This document shows, in pieces, positions 44,729 through 53,284 of a DNA stretch of 64,000 bases. The translations under genes and the position numbers were made by a program. The number at the start of each line of letters is the position of its first letter. Position 1 is the stretch's first letter. The stretch comes from Streptomyces roseoverticillatus (GTDB lineage Bacteria > Actinomycetota > Actinomycetes > Streptomycetales > Streptomycetaceae): contig NZ_JOFL01000003.1 in the NCBI RefSeq assembly GCF_000719265.1, positions 1 through 64,000 of the forward strand, written 5' to 3'. The notes under the pieces were generated by a model. The model did not search any database. It saw only the letters and a program-made list of their open reading frames with translations, and was not told where the DNA came from.

Positions 44729-45628
44729 ATGAGAGCCGAGCAGGAGGACTGGCGCTGCGGCGGGGTGCGCTGGGGGGCCGCCGGGCCGGCCCTCGTCTGG
44801 CTGCATCCCGCGCACGGGGAGCGCAGCACTCCTCTGCCCGCGGGGCGTCCGGTCGCCTTCACGACGGGTGCCGCGCGGCGCTGCGTGGGGGTTCGCAGGG
44901 GCGGCCGGCGCACCCCGTGTCCCGTGGGCGCGGAGGTGGCGCCTACAGCGGTGTCGGCGCAGTGCGCGGAGTGTGCGCGGCTCGACCGCTCGCATTCGGT
45001 CGCGGCCGACACCGCTCTCGACGACCCGCGCCCGTACGACGTGTACCTGGCCTGGTCCGTGCCCGGCGCGGTGAAGGTCGGGATCACCGCGGCCGAGCGC
45101 GAGGGCGTCCGCCTGCTCGAACAGGCCGCTCTGTCCTACGCCCTGCTGGGGCGCGGGCCGCTGATGGCCGCGCGCCGTGCGGAGGCCGTGCTCGGCGCGG
45201 CGCTGTCGGTCCCCGACCGCATCCCGTACGCCGCCAAGCGGGCCGCCCGCTGCCCCACGCCGGCCCAGGAGCTGCGGACGGCCGAGCTGGCGAGCCTGCA
45301 CGCGCGGGCGTGCGAGCCGGCCACGCTGCCGGAGTCACTGGCGGTACTGCCCTTCGCCCCGGTGCACCACGACGCGGCCTTCCACCTCGGCCGGCTGCGG
45401 CCGGGCTGCGGGACGGTCGTCCTCGCTCCCGGGCGCACCATAGCGGGCACGGTCGCCGCCGTTGCCGGGCCCGACCTGTATCTGGACGCGGCGGACGGGC
45501 GGCAGCTGCTGGTGGACGCCCGGCAGCTGGCCGGGTGGGCGCTCACGGCCGCGGCGCCGGGTGCGGAGACCACCGCGGAGGTGCTGATACGGCCGCCCGC
45601 GGCCGCCGGTCCCGAGGCGCTGTTCTGA
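44729..45628 (+). CDS. DUF2797 family protein
   Basis: A 299-residue protein matching the DUF2797 family. It has N-terminal Cys-containing segments (RRCVGVRRGGRRTPCPVG and QCAECARLDR) and YDVYLAWSVPGAVKVGITAAE, reminiscent of a GIY-YIG nuclease strand pair. The family's function is unknown; the Cys residues might bind zinc. The ATG at 44729 follows GGAAGGGG. A short hairpin between 45628 and 45655 separates it from the convergent response regulator. Confidence 0.87.
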   Translation: MRAEQEDWRCGGVRWGAAGPALVWLHPAHGERSTPLPAGRPVAFTTGAARRCVGVRRGGRRTPCPVGAEVAPTAVSAQCAECARLDRSHSVAADTALDDPRPYDVYLAWSVPGAVKVGITAAEREGVRLLEQAALSYALLGRGPLMAARRAEAVLGAALSVPDRIPYAAKRAARCPTPAQELRTAELASLHARACEPATLPESLAVLPFAPVHHDAAFHLGRLRPGCGTVVLAPGRTIAGTVAAVAGPDLYLDAADGRQLLVDARQLAGWALTAAAPGAETTAEVLIRPPAAAGPEALF

Positions 45629-45655
45629 CCCGCCGCGCCGTACGGCGGCGGGTTC
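45628..45655. terminator. Short hairpin between DUF2797 and response-regulator genes
   Basis: ACCCGCC and GGCGGGT close over an inner GCCGTACGGC palindrome. It spans the 25-bp gap between the convergent stop codons. Confidence 0.6.
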
Positions 45656-46364
45656 AGCCCAGCCAGCCGGGGCGGACGAGCCCGCTCTCGTAGGCGAGGA
45701 CGACGAGCTGCGCCCGGTCGCGGGCGCCCAGCTTGACCATCGCGCGGCTGACGTGGGTCTTGGCGGTCAGGGGGCTGACGACGAGCCGCCGCGCGATCTC
45801 CTCGTTGGACAGGCCGATGCCGACGAGCGTCATCACTTCGCGCTCACGGTCGGTCAGCTCCGCGAGGCCGGGCGCCTCGGCGGGCTCCTTGGAGCGCGCG
45901 GCGAACTCGGCGATGAGGCGGCGGGTCACGCTCGGCGAGAGCAGGGCGTCGCCGTGGACCACGGCCCGCACCGCGCGCAGCAGTTCCTCCGGTTCGGTGT
46001 CCTTGACCAGGAAGCCCGAGGCGCCGGAGCGGATCGCCTCGAAGACGTACTCGTCCAGTTCGAAGGTGGTGAGCATGATGACCTTCACGTCCGCCAGGGC
46101 CGGGTCCCCGGTGATCCGGCGGGTGGCGGCGAGGCCGTCGAGGACGGGCATGCGGATGTCCATGAGGACGGTGTCGGGGCGCAGTTCGCAGACGAGCGCG
46201 AGCGCCTCCTCGCCGTCGGCGGCCTCCCCGGCGACGGCAATGTCGGGCTGGGCGTCCAGCAGGGCGCGGAAGCCGGCGCGGACGAGCATCTGGTCGTCCG
46301 CGAGCACCACACGGATCACCTGGGCCTCCTCCGTCGCAGCCGTCGCCTCCCTGGTCTCGTTCAT
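45654..46364 (-). CDS. NarL/LuxR-family response regulator
   Basis: A 236-residue two-component response regulator. The receiver domain (residues 15-135) has acidic pocket Asp23/Asp24, phospho-acceptor Asp69 in VLMDIRMP and the conserved Lys in FLVKDTEP. The LuxR-type DNA-binding domain (165-230) includes LTDREREVMTLVGIGLSNEE. It should be phosphorylated by the kinase encoded just upstream. The ATG at 46362-46364 is used. The frame stays open upstream through a 24-bp tandem repeat that separates it from the kinase stop. Confidence 0.94.
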   Translation of the reverse strand: MNETREATAATEEAQVIRVVLADDQMLVRAGFRALLDAQPDIAVAGEAADGEEALALVCELRPDTVLMDIRMPVLDGLAATRRITGDPALADVKVIMLTTFELDEYVFEAIRSGASGFLVKDTEPEELLRAVRAVVHGDALLSPSVTRRLIAEFAARSKEPAEAPGLAELTDREREVMTLVGIGLSNEEIARRLVVSPLTAKTHVSRAMVKLGARDRAQLVVLAYESGLVRPGWLG

Positions 46365-46451
46365 CCTGTCTCCCTCACGGCACCCCACGTCCCACGTCTC
46401 ATCGCATCTCTCGTCCCGCCGCTCACCACACCTCTTGTCCCGCCCCTCACC
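46365..46451 (-). repeat. 24-bp tandem repeat between histidine kinase and response regulator
   Basis: Minus-strand units lie at 46451-46428, 46427-46404 and 46403-46380, plus a partial one to 46365. They share a core like GGTGAGSGGCGGGAC. The kinase stop codon is inside the first unit. Units 1 and 2 are the most alike and unit 3 is diverged. Confidence 0.8.
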
Positions 46452-47691
46452 GCGCCCCCGTCCCGCCTCGTTCGCCCTGGGGTCCCCGTCGCCCCCGGAG
46501 GGGCAGCCGGGCGCGGACGCGGAAGCCTCCGTCCGGGCGGGCGCCCGCCTCGGCGGTGCCGCCCAGGGCCGCCGCCCGCTCGCGCATGCCCACCAGGCCG
46601 TTCCCACCGCCGGAGACCGTGCCGGAGAGGGCGGGTCCCGCGTCGTCGACGGTCAGTTCGAGGGCGTCAGGCCCGTAGTGCAGCCGGACGTCGGCCGTGC
46701 GGGAGCCGGAGTGGCGGACGATGTTGGTGAGGGCTTCCTGGACGATACGGAAGGCGGCGAGGTCGGCGCCGGGCGGCAGGTCCGTCCGCGGGCCCTCGGT
46801 CGTGACGCGCACGTCGAGCCCGGCGCCGGCCGCCTGCCGGATCAGCTCCTGCAGCCGGCCGAGGCCCGGGGCCGGGGAGCGGGGCGCGTCGCCGGGCGTG
46901 CGGAGGGTGTCGAGGACCTGGCGGACCTCGCCGAGCGCCTCCTTGCTGGCGGCCTTGATGGTGGTGAGGGCGGCCCGGGCCTGCTCCGGGTGGGTGTCGA
47001 TGAGGGCGAGCCCCACCCCGGCCTGGACGTTGATGACGGAGATGCTGTGCGCGAGGACGTCGTGCAGCTCACGGGCGATGCGCAGCCGCTCCTCGCCGGC
47101 GCGGCGCTGTTCCGCCGCGGCGCGCTCGGCCCGGGCCTGCGCCCACTGCTCACGCCGTACGCGTGCGAACTCGGCCGCGGCGACGAGGGCGACGGCCCAG
47201 GCCGCGGGGGCCCACTCCGCTCCCCAGGCGGCAGCTCCGTCGCCGCGCGGCGGCAGCCATCGGTAGAGCCAGTGGGCGATGAGGAGGTGGCCGGCCCACA
47301 GCAGGCCGACGGCGGACCAGACGGCGCGGCGGTGCCCCGCGACGACCGCGGTGAAGCAGCTGACGGCAACGCTGAGGAAGACCGGCCCGTAGGGGTAGCC
47401 GCCGCCCAGGTAGAGCGCGGCCGCGAGACAGGTGCCGAAGACGGCGGCGACCGGGTGCCGGTGGCGCAGGAGCAGGAAGGCCGGGCCTGCCGTGAGCAGC
47501 ACGCGCGCGAAGGAGTCCAGCGGGGTCCGGCCGGGCTGGCTGAACGCGGCGTAGTAGCTGCCGGCCTGCTGGAAGGCGGCGACGGCGAGCGCGGACGCCC
47601 AGGGCAGGCGGCCCGGGCGGGCCGGCCACCGCTCCCACGGCGGCCCGGCGCCGCGCTCCCGCGCCCACGGCGCCCGTCTCTCGCAGCCCAT
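46447..47691 (-). CDS. Sensor histidine kinase (HisKA_3 type)
   Basis: A 414-residue membrane kinase. About five hydrophobic helices (residues 30-185) form an integral sensor. The dimerisation/phospho-acceptor region LRIARELHDVLAHSISVI has His210. The HATPase domain has FRIVQEALTNIVRHS (N-box) and NGLVGMRERAAALGG (G-box). It should autophosphorylate and pass the phosphate to Asp69 of the regulator downstream. The signal is unknown. It is separated from the regulator gene by only 82 bases and from the next gene upstream by a strong terminator. Confidence 0.93.
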   Translation of the reverse strand: MGCERRAPWARERGAGPPWERWPARPGRLPWASALAVAAFQQAGSYYAAFSQPGRTPLDSFARVLLTAGPAFLLLRHRHPVAAVFGTCLAAALYLGGGYPYGPVFLSVAVSCFTAVVAGHRRAVWSAVGLLWAGHLLIAHWLYRWLPPRGDGAAAWGAEWAPAAWAVALVAAAEFARVRREQWAQARAERAAAEQRRAGEERLRIARELHDVLAHSISVINVQAGVGLALIDTHPEQARAALTTIKAASKEALGEVRQVLDTLRTPGDAPRSPAPGLGRLQELIRQAAGAGLDVRVTTEGPRTDLPPGADLAAFRIVQEALTNIVRHSGSRTADVRLHYGPDALELTVDDAGPALSGTVSGGGNGLVGMRERAAALGGTAEAGARPDGGFRVRARLPLRGRRGPQGERGGTGAR

Positions 47692-47734
47692 ACGGGCAAA
47701 GCTAGCCGCCGCCGGCGGCCGCCGCGTCGGCCGG

Positions 47735-47785
47735 GCGCGGTGGGCGCGCCTACTCCACCGGGAGTAGGCGCCCGGCCCACCGCGC
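47735..47785 (-). terminator. Nested terminator hairpin after the geranylgeranyl-reductase-family gene
   Basis: Inner stem GCGCCTACTCC (47746-47756) / GGAGTAGGCGC (47761-47771) with 4-base loop. Outer stem GCGCGGTGGG (47735-47744) / CCCACCGCGC (47776-47785). Both are perfect. Confidence 0.85.
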
Positions 47786-47805
47786 GGGACGGCGCCGCGG
47801 AGGAG

Positions 47806-49032
47806 CTACCGGTCGACGGTGGAGAGCACGCGGCGCGCCACCGGGTGGGTCCGGACGATCTCCGCGAGCGTCGTCTGCCCCCGGGTGATCCGGGTGAAGG
47901 CGTGCCACGCGGGGCGGAAGCCGGTGAGCGCGGCGTGCATCATGCCGGGGCGGCGCTCGAAGAAGGTGAGCATGCGGCGCCCCACGCCCATCTCCACGCC
48001 CAGCCCGGCCTTGATGGCGAACGCGTAGTTGAGGGCCTGCCGGCGGGCGTCGACCGCATCCTGCGCCTCGCCGATGCGGACCGCCCACTCGCCGGCCAGG
48101 CGGCCCGAGCGCAGGGCGAAGGAGATGCCCTCGCGGGTCCACGGCTCCAGCAGCCCCGCGGCGTCGCCGCAGACGATGACGCGGCCGCGGGAGAGCGGGG
48201 AGTCGTCCGAGCGGCAGCGGGTGAGGTGGCCGGAGGAGATGCTGGGCTCGAAGCCCGCGAGGCCGAGGCGGGCGATGAAGTCCTCCAGGTACCGCTTGGT
48301 GCCCGAGCCGTCGCCGCGCGCCGAGATCACTCCCACCGTGAGGGTGTCGCCCTTGGGGAAGACCCAGCCGTAACTGCCGGGGATCGGGCCCCAGTCGATG
48401 AGCACGCGCCCGGCCCAGTCCTCCGCGACCGTCGGGGGCACGGGGATCTCGGCCTCCAGACCGAGGTCGACCTGGGCGAGCTTCACCCCGACGTGTGCTC
48501 CTATCCGCCCGGCGCTGCCGTCGGCCCCGACGACCGCGCGGGCGAGGACGGTCTCGCCGCCAGCGAGCACGACGGCGACCGTGCGCCGGTCGGGCACGGC
48601 CGGGCCGTGCTGCTCCACGCGCGCCACGGCCACGCCCGTGCGCACCTCGGCGCCGGCGTCCTTGGCGGCCTCCACCAGGGCGGCGTCGAACTCGGGCCGG
48701 TTGATGAGGCCGAACAGCATCCGCTTGGAGCGGCGTGTGCGCGTCAGCTTGCCGTTCAGGGAGAAGGTGACCGCGTGGACGCGGTCACGCAGCGGCAGTT
48801 CGAAGCCCGGCGGCAGGGCGTCCCGCGAGGGGCCGATGATGCCGCCGCCGCACGTCTTGTACCGCGGCAGTTCGGCCTTCTCCAGGAGCAGCACCCGGCG
48901 GCCGGCGGAGGCGGCGGCGTGGGCGGCGGAGGCCCCGGCGGGCCCTGCGCCCACCACCACGACGTCCCACACCGGCTCCCGGTCCCCGCCCGCGTCCCGC
49001 CCCGCGCCCTGGGCTGCGTTGTCGCTGCTCAC
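47806..49032 (-). CDS. Geranylgeranyl reductase family flavoprotein
   Basis: A 408-residue FAD-dependent protein. The dinucleotide-binding motif VVVGAGPAGASAAHAA begins at residue 25, YKTCGGGIIG follows the second strand, and VIVCGDAAGLLEPWTREGI is the second FAD motif; together these mark the geranylgeranyl reductase/digeranylgeranylglycerophospholipid reductase family, which saturates isoprenoid chains such as menaquinone tails. The GTG at 49030-49032 is preferred because it gives a short lead into the Rossmann strand; an ATG at 49078-49080 would add 16 residues without conservation. It stands alone with its own terminator. Confidence 0.88.
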   Translation of the reverse strand: MSSDNAAQGAGRDAGGDREPVWDVVVVGAGPAGASAAHAAASAGRRVLLLEKAELPRYKTCGGGIIGPSRDALPPGFELPLRDRVHAVTFSLNGKLTRTRRSKRMLFGLINRPEFDAALVEAAKDAGAEVRTGVAVARVEQHGPAVPDRRTVAVVLAGGETVLARAVVGADGSAGRIGAHVGVKLAQVDLGLEAEIPVPPTVAEDWAGRVLIDWGPIPGSYGWVFPKGDTLTVGVISARGDGSGTKRYLEDFIARLGLAGFEPSISSGHLTRCRSDDSPLSRGRVIVCGDAAGLLEPWTREGISFALRSGRLAGEWAVRIGEAQDAVDARRQALNYAFAIKAGLGVEMGVGRRMLTFFERRPGMMHAALTGFRPAWHAFTRITRGQTTLAEIVRTHPVARRVLSTVDR

Positions 49033-49208
49033 CTGTGCTTCTACTCCCGCTCCATCGCCGGTTTCGGCTGTCTGCCGCATCCTACGGCCCGCCATCCGCA
49101 GCCCTGCCACGGGAAGCCCGTGGGTGCTGCGGACGGCGGGCGTGGGAGGATCAACGGCACAATCGCCCATTCGTACGGATACAACGCCGCGTCCACAAGG
49201 AGCGTTCC

Positions 49209-50606
49209 ATGGAAGCGTCCTCGCACCACCGGCCCGGGCCGGTCCCGGCCGAGCTGGCGGCCACCGTCGCCTCGCTGCAGTCCCGCGCCCGCACCGAGCT
49301 GGCCGAGCTGGTGGCCTTCCGGTCCGTGGCGGACGAGGCGCAGTTCCCGAAGAGCGAGTGCGAGGCCGCCGCGAACTGGGTGGCGGACGCGCTGCGCGCC
49401 GAGGGCTTCCAGGACGTCGCCCTGCTCGACACCCCCGACGGCACGCAGTCCGTCTACGGCTACCTCCCCGGCCCCGCCGGCGCCCCCACCGTGCTGCTCT
49501 ACGCGCACTACGACGTGCAGCCGCCGCTGGACGAGGCCGCCTGGATCTCGCCGCCGTTCGAGCTGACCGAGCGCGACGGCCGCTGGTACGGGCGCGGCGC
49601 GGCCGACTGCAAGGGCGGCGTGGTCCTGCACCTGACGGCGCTGCGCGCGCTCAAGGAGCACGGCGGCGTGCCGGTCAACGTGAAGATGATCGTCGAGGGC
49701 TCCGAGGAGCAGGGCACCGGCGGCCTGGAGCGCTACGCCACGGCGCACCCGGAGCTGCTGGCCGCCGACAGCATCGTCATCGGCGACGCCGGCAACTTCC
49801 GCGTGGGCCTGCCGACCGCCACCGCCACGCTGCGCGGCATGACGCTCGTCCGCGTCCAGGTGGACACGCTGGAGGGCAACCTGCACTCCGGGCAGTTCGG
49901 CGGCGCGGCGCCCGACGCGCTGGCGGCGCTGATCCGCGTGCTCGACTCGCTGCGCGCCGAGGACGGTTCGACGACGGTCACCGGCCTGGAGGCCGAGGCG
50001 GCGGCGAGCTGGGAGGGCATGCAGTACCCGGACGAGGACTTCCGCAAGGACGCCAAGGTCCTGGACGGCGTGGAGCTGATCGGCTCCGGCACGGTCGCCG
50101 ACCGGCTGTGGGCGCGCCCGGCGGTCACGGTCCTGGGCATCGACTGCCCGCCGGTCGTCGGGGCCACCCCCTCGGTGCACGCGGGCGCCCGGGCGCTGAT
50201 CAGCCTGCGCGTGCCGCCGGGCACGGACGCCGCCACGGCGACCAAGCTGCTCGCCGAGCACCTGAAGGCGGCGGCCCCCTGGGGCGCGCGCGTCGCGGTG
50301 GAGCAGGTCGGCCAGGGCCAGGCGTTCCGCGCGGACACCGGCAGCCCGGCCTACACGGCCATGGCCGACGCCATGCGCATCGCCTACGAGGGCCAGGAGA
50401 TGCAGATCTCCGGCATGGGCGGCTCGATCCCGCTGTGCAACACCCTCACCGCGCTGTACCCGGAGGCGGAGATCCTGCTGATCGGGCTGAGCGAGCCGGA
50501 GGCGCAGATCCACGCGGTGAACGAGAGCGTCTCGCCGGAGGAGCTGGAGCGGCTCTCCCTGGCGGAGGCGCTGTTCCTCGGGCGCTACGCGGAAACGAAG
50601 CGGTAG
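49209..50606 (+). CDS. M20-family dipeptidase
   Basis: A 465-residue metallopeptidase of the M20 (ArgE/DapE/CNDP) group. Metal and catalytic residues are visible in LLYAHYDVQPP (His and the catalytic Asp), GRGAADCKGG (bridging Asp), EGSEEQG (general-base Glu-Glu) and near the C-terminus IHAVNES. A dimerisation domain sits in the middle (LHSGQFGGAAPDALAALI). It should hydrolyse dipeptides in the cytoplasm. The ATG at 49209 follows AAGGAGCG. It is divergent from the flavoprotein gene, with 176 bases between starts. Confidence 0.93.
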   Translation: MEASSHHRPGPVPAELAATVASLQSRARTELAELVAFRSVADEAQFPKSECEAAANWVADALRAEGFQDVALLDTPDGTQSVYGYLPGPAGAPTVLLYAHYDVQPPLDEAAWISPPFELTERDGRWYGRGAADCKGGVVLHLTALRALKEHGGVPVNVKMIVEGSEEQGTGGLERYATAHPELLAADSIVIGDAGNFRVGLPTATATLRGMTLVRVQVDTLEGNLHSGQFGGAAPDALAALIRVLDSLRAEDGSTTVTGLEAEAAASWEGMQYPDEDFRKDAKVLDGVELIGSGTVADRLWARPAVTVLGIDCPPVVGATPSVHAGARALISLRVPPGTDAATATKLLAEHLKAAAPWGARVAVEQVGQGQAFRADTGSPAYTAMADAMRIAYEGQEMQISGMGGSIPLCNTLTALYPEAEILLIGLSEPEAQIHAVNESVSPEELERLSLAEALFLGRYAETKR

Positions 50607-51010
50607 GCCGTACCGGCAGGGTGCGCCGCCGTACGAAGCGGGCGGACGCGCATTCCGCCGGACCCTCGCGGTCGTAGGGTTGCGTCGTTGCGGCGGGCGG
50701 TTCTCGTCCGCCGCTGCGCGATGGATCACGGCCTGCGCGCCGGCCCTGGTGCGTGCGCATTACGCCGCTGCGGCGGACTGCTGCCGTCCGCCGCGTGTGA
50801 CGAACCGACGGCTCACGACGTACGCGCCGGACCCGGCGGGTGGGCTTTCCGCCGAGCCCTCGCTGTCGTGGCGTTGCGCCGTTGCGGCGGACCATTGTTG
50901 TCTGCCGCAAGGGTTGGAATGCCGCGGCGGGACGGACCGGCGGGACACGGCGCACGCGCCGATCCCGGGGTACGCGCCAGGCACGCCTCAGGCCGCCGCA
51001 GGGCGCGCGC
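50607..51010. other. 404-bp gap with three related hairpins
   Basis: No credible gene. Three hairpins with 9-11 bp stems and exactly 7-base loops lie at 50690-50714, 50770-50794 and 50882-50910; each is built from GCGGCGGAC/GTCCGCCGC or a G-U variant. Flanking sequence (CCCTCGCNGTCGTNGNGTTGCG) recurs at about 50661 and 50856. It looks like a cluster of a dispersed palindromic repeat. Confidence 0.8.
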
Positions 51011-52048
51011 TCACCCGACGGGGACCCCCGCCTCCAGGTTCAGCGGCCGTCCCTGCTCGCGGGCCCGCAGGGCCCACCGCAGCCTGCTCAGCCGTACGGG
51101 CGGCAGCAGGGCCGCCGCCTCGCCCTCGGTGACGAAGCGCCAGCCGCGCAGTTCGGCGCCGGGCAACAAGAGCCGGCGGGCGTCGGCCCCGGCCAGCCGC
51201 CCGCCGTCGAAGAGGAAGCGCAGGCCGCCGTAGCCCGGCGGCTTGGGCGGCTCCCAGTCGACGACCAGCAGGCGGGGCACGGCGGGGAGTTCGATGCCGA
51301 TCTCCTCGGCCACCTCGCGCATCCCGGCGCGGGCGGGCGCCTCGCCCGGCTCCACGACCCCGCCGGGGAACTCCCAGCCCGGCTTGTAGGTGGGGTCGAC
51401 CAGCAGGACCCGGTCCTCCTCGTCGAAGAGCAGCACCCCGGCGGCGAGCGTCTCGGCGGTCGGCTCCGGGGTCTGCACGATCTGGCACGCTCCGGCGGCG
51501 CCGCTGCGGACGGCGTCCGCGACCCGCTCGGCCACCTCACGCGGCGTCAGGTGTCCGGTGTCGACGGCGTACGCGTCCGCGCGGAGCCACGGCAGAGCCT
51601 CGCGGTAGGGGGCGATGTGGTCGAGCGCCCACCGGCGGACGGACTCACTGCGCTCGGGGTCGTCCGCGAACTCCTCGCGCCCGGCGACCCGTCCGCGCAG
51701 GATCGTTTCGTCGACCTCCAGCAGCACGTGTCGCACCGGGATGCGGCGGGCGGCCAGCCCGCCGAAGATCTCGTCCCGGTACTCCTGGCGCAGCAGCGTC
51801 ATGGGGACGACGAGCACCCCGCCGATCTCGGCGAGCAGGGCCGCGGCCGCGTCCACGACCAGCCGCCGCCAGACCGGCAGGTCCTGGTAGTCGCCGACCT
51901 CACCCATTCTCTTGGGCGGCAGCAGGTGCTTCAGCGCCCCGCCGATCACCTCGGGGTCGTAGAGGGTGCTGTCCGGGATCAGCTCGGTCAGTTCCCTGGC
52001 CGTATTGGTCTTCCCCGCGCTGAACGGGCCGTTGAGCCAGACGATCAC
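51011..52048 (-). CDS. P-loop kinase / Nudix hydrolase fusion
   Basis: A 345-residue fusion. The N-terminal half (1-180) is a P-loop nucleoside-kinase-like domain with Walker A NGPFSAGKTNTA at residues 6-17 and LLEVDETILRGRV as a lid region. The C-terminal half (about 190-345) is a Nudix hydrolase: the box GGVVEPGEAPARAG continued by MREVAEEIGIEL fits GX5EX7REUXEEXGU. Nudix enzymes cleave nucleoside diphosphate linkages. The joint substrate is unknown; a nucleotide-repair or antibiotic-phosphotransferase role would fit. The GTG at 52046-52048 follows GGGGGA. The fusion of both activities in one chain is unusual. Confidence 0.87.
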   Translation of the reverse strand: MIVWLNGPFSAGKTNTARELTELIPDSTLYDPEVIGGALKHLLPPKRMGEVGDYQDLPVWRRLVVDAAAALLAEIGGVLVVPMTLLRQEYRDEIFGGLAARRIPVRHVLLEVDETILRGRVAGREEFADDPERSESVRRWALDHIAPYREALPWLRADAYAVDTGHLTPREVAERVADAVRSGAAGACQIVQTPEPTAETLAAGVLLFDEEDRVLLVDPTYKPGWEFPGGVVEPGEAPARAGMREVAEEIGIELPAVPRLLVVDWEPPKPPGYGGLRFLFDGGRLAGADARRLLLPGAELRGWRFVTEGEAAALLPPVRLSRLRWALRAREQGRPLNLEAGVPVG

Positions 52049-52187
52049 GGTTCCCCCTTCTCCGTAGCCCCCTGTGAAGTGCCCGGAACACCTTGCCACG
52101 GAAACGCTTGTGAGGGGCACGGTGCCGGGGCTCCCTGCGGGTGCGCCCATCGCCGCAGGAGCAGCTACTGCCGCTGTCCGGCGCGTT

Positions 52188-53159
52188 CTACGCCGGGCCG
52201 GGCTCCCGCCCCGCCCACAGTCCGAACTCCTGCGCCGCAGCGGCGGCGGCCCCCACGAGGCCCGCGTCGGAACCGAGTTCGGCGGGCAGCACCTCGACGC
52301 CGGAGGCGAAGGAGAGCGTCGCGTAGTCGCGCAGGCGCTCGCGCAGCGGAGCGAAGAGCACCTCGCCCGCGCCCGCCACACCGCCGCCTATGACGGCGAC
52401 CTCGATCTCGACCAGCGTCGCGGTCGCTGCGATGCCCGCGGCCAGCGCCTGCGCGGCCCGCTCGAACGAGGCGCGCGCCACGGCGTCCCCCGCCCCGGCC
52501 GCCGCCGCGACGGCCGCGGCGCTCCGGTCGCCGTCCGGCCCCGGCAGCCAGCCGGCGTCCAGCGCGCGCCGGGCGATGTTCGGGCCGCTGGCGATGCGCT
52601 CGACGCAGCCGCGAGCGCCGCAGGGGCAGACGTCCCCGTCGAGGTCGACACTGATGTGCCCGATGTGACCGGCGTTGCCGGTGGGGCCCGGATGCAGCCT
52701 GCCGCCCAGCACCAGGCCACCGCCCACCCCGGTGGACACCACCATGCACAGGGCGTTGGCGCGCCCCCGGGCGGCGCCCTGCCAGTGCTCGGCCGCGGTC
52801 ATCGCCACGCCGTCGCCGACGAGCACCACCGGCAGCCCGCCCACCCGCCGCGCCACTTCGGCGACCAGGGGATAGTCCCGCCACCCCGGAACGTTGACGG
52901 GGCTGACGGTCCCCCGGGAGGCGTCCACCGGCCCCGCGCTGCCGATGCCGACGGCCCGCACGCGCGACCAGTGCGCCGCGCCCCCGAGCGCGTCGATCAC
53001 CGCCGCCACCGCGCCCATCACCGTGGCCCCGTCCTCGCGCGCCGGCGTCGGCCGCTGCGCGCGGGCCAGCAGCCGGCCGCGGTCGTCGACCAGCGCCCCC
53101 GCGATCTTGGTGCCGCCGATGTCGAGGGCTGCGACAAGATCGGCGAAGTCGGTGCGCAT
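52188..53159 (-). CDS. ROK-family sugar kinase
   Basis: A 323-residue ROK kinase of the glucokinase/N-acetylmannosamine-kinase type. The ATP phosphate loop is LDIGGTKIAGALVDDRG near residues 12-28, VVSTGVGGGLVLGG is the second, GHIGHISVD precedes the zinc motif CPCGARGCVE, and the catalytic Asp lies in VLVGDGVAMTAAE. It phosphorylates a hexose with ATP. There is no helix-turn-helix, unlike the ROK regulator at 42 kb. The ATG at 53157-53159 follows AGGAGAG. It is divergent from a LacI regulator, with a LacI-type palindrome between them, so the two probably form a sugar switch. Confidence 0.92.
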   Translation of the reverse strand: MRTDFADLVAALDIGGTKIAGALVDDRGRLLARAQRPTPAREDGATVMGAVAAVIDALGGAAHWSRVRAVGIGSAGPVDASRGTVSPVNVPGWRDYPLVAEVARRVGGLPVVLVGDGVAMTAAEHWQGAARGRANALCMVVSTGVGGGLVLGGRLHPGPTGNAGHIGHISVDLDGDVCPCGARGCVERIASGPNIARRALDAGWLPGPDGDRSAAAVAAAAGAGDAVARASFERAAQALAAGIAATATLVEIEVAVIGGGVAGAGEVLFAPLRERLRDYATLSFASGVEVLPAELGSDAGLVGAAAAAAQEFGLWAGREPGPA

Positions 53160-53222
53160 GGGGACGATCTCTCCTGGTCGGGCAGGGGTTCAGGCTCTGC
53201 GGACGCCAGTCTGTCCGGATCT

Positions 53223-53234
53223 GACAACGTTGTC
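53223..53234. promoter_or_regulatory. LacI-type operator
   Basis: The perfect 12-bp palindrome GACAACGTTGTC has a central CG step, typical of LacI-family operators. It is 63 bases upstream of the sugar-kinase start and 50 upstream of the LacI-regulator start. Confidence 0.75.
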
Positions 53235-53284
53235 TAGGCTCTATGCTCGACGTCACCCCGCACGCCCCCGGTAAGGACGAGCCC

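Noticed and set aside
45733..49566. A plus-strand open frame of 1277 codons across four minus-strand genes
   Set aside because: It crosses several well-supported genes and intergenic terminators and shows no protein family.
53243..53284. ATG at 53243 as the LacI-regulator start
   Set aside because: It lies 9 bases after the operator and has no ribosome-binding site, whereas GTG 53285 has AAGGA at 7 bases.
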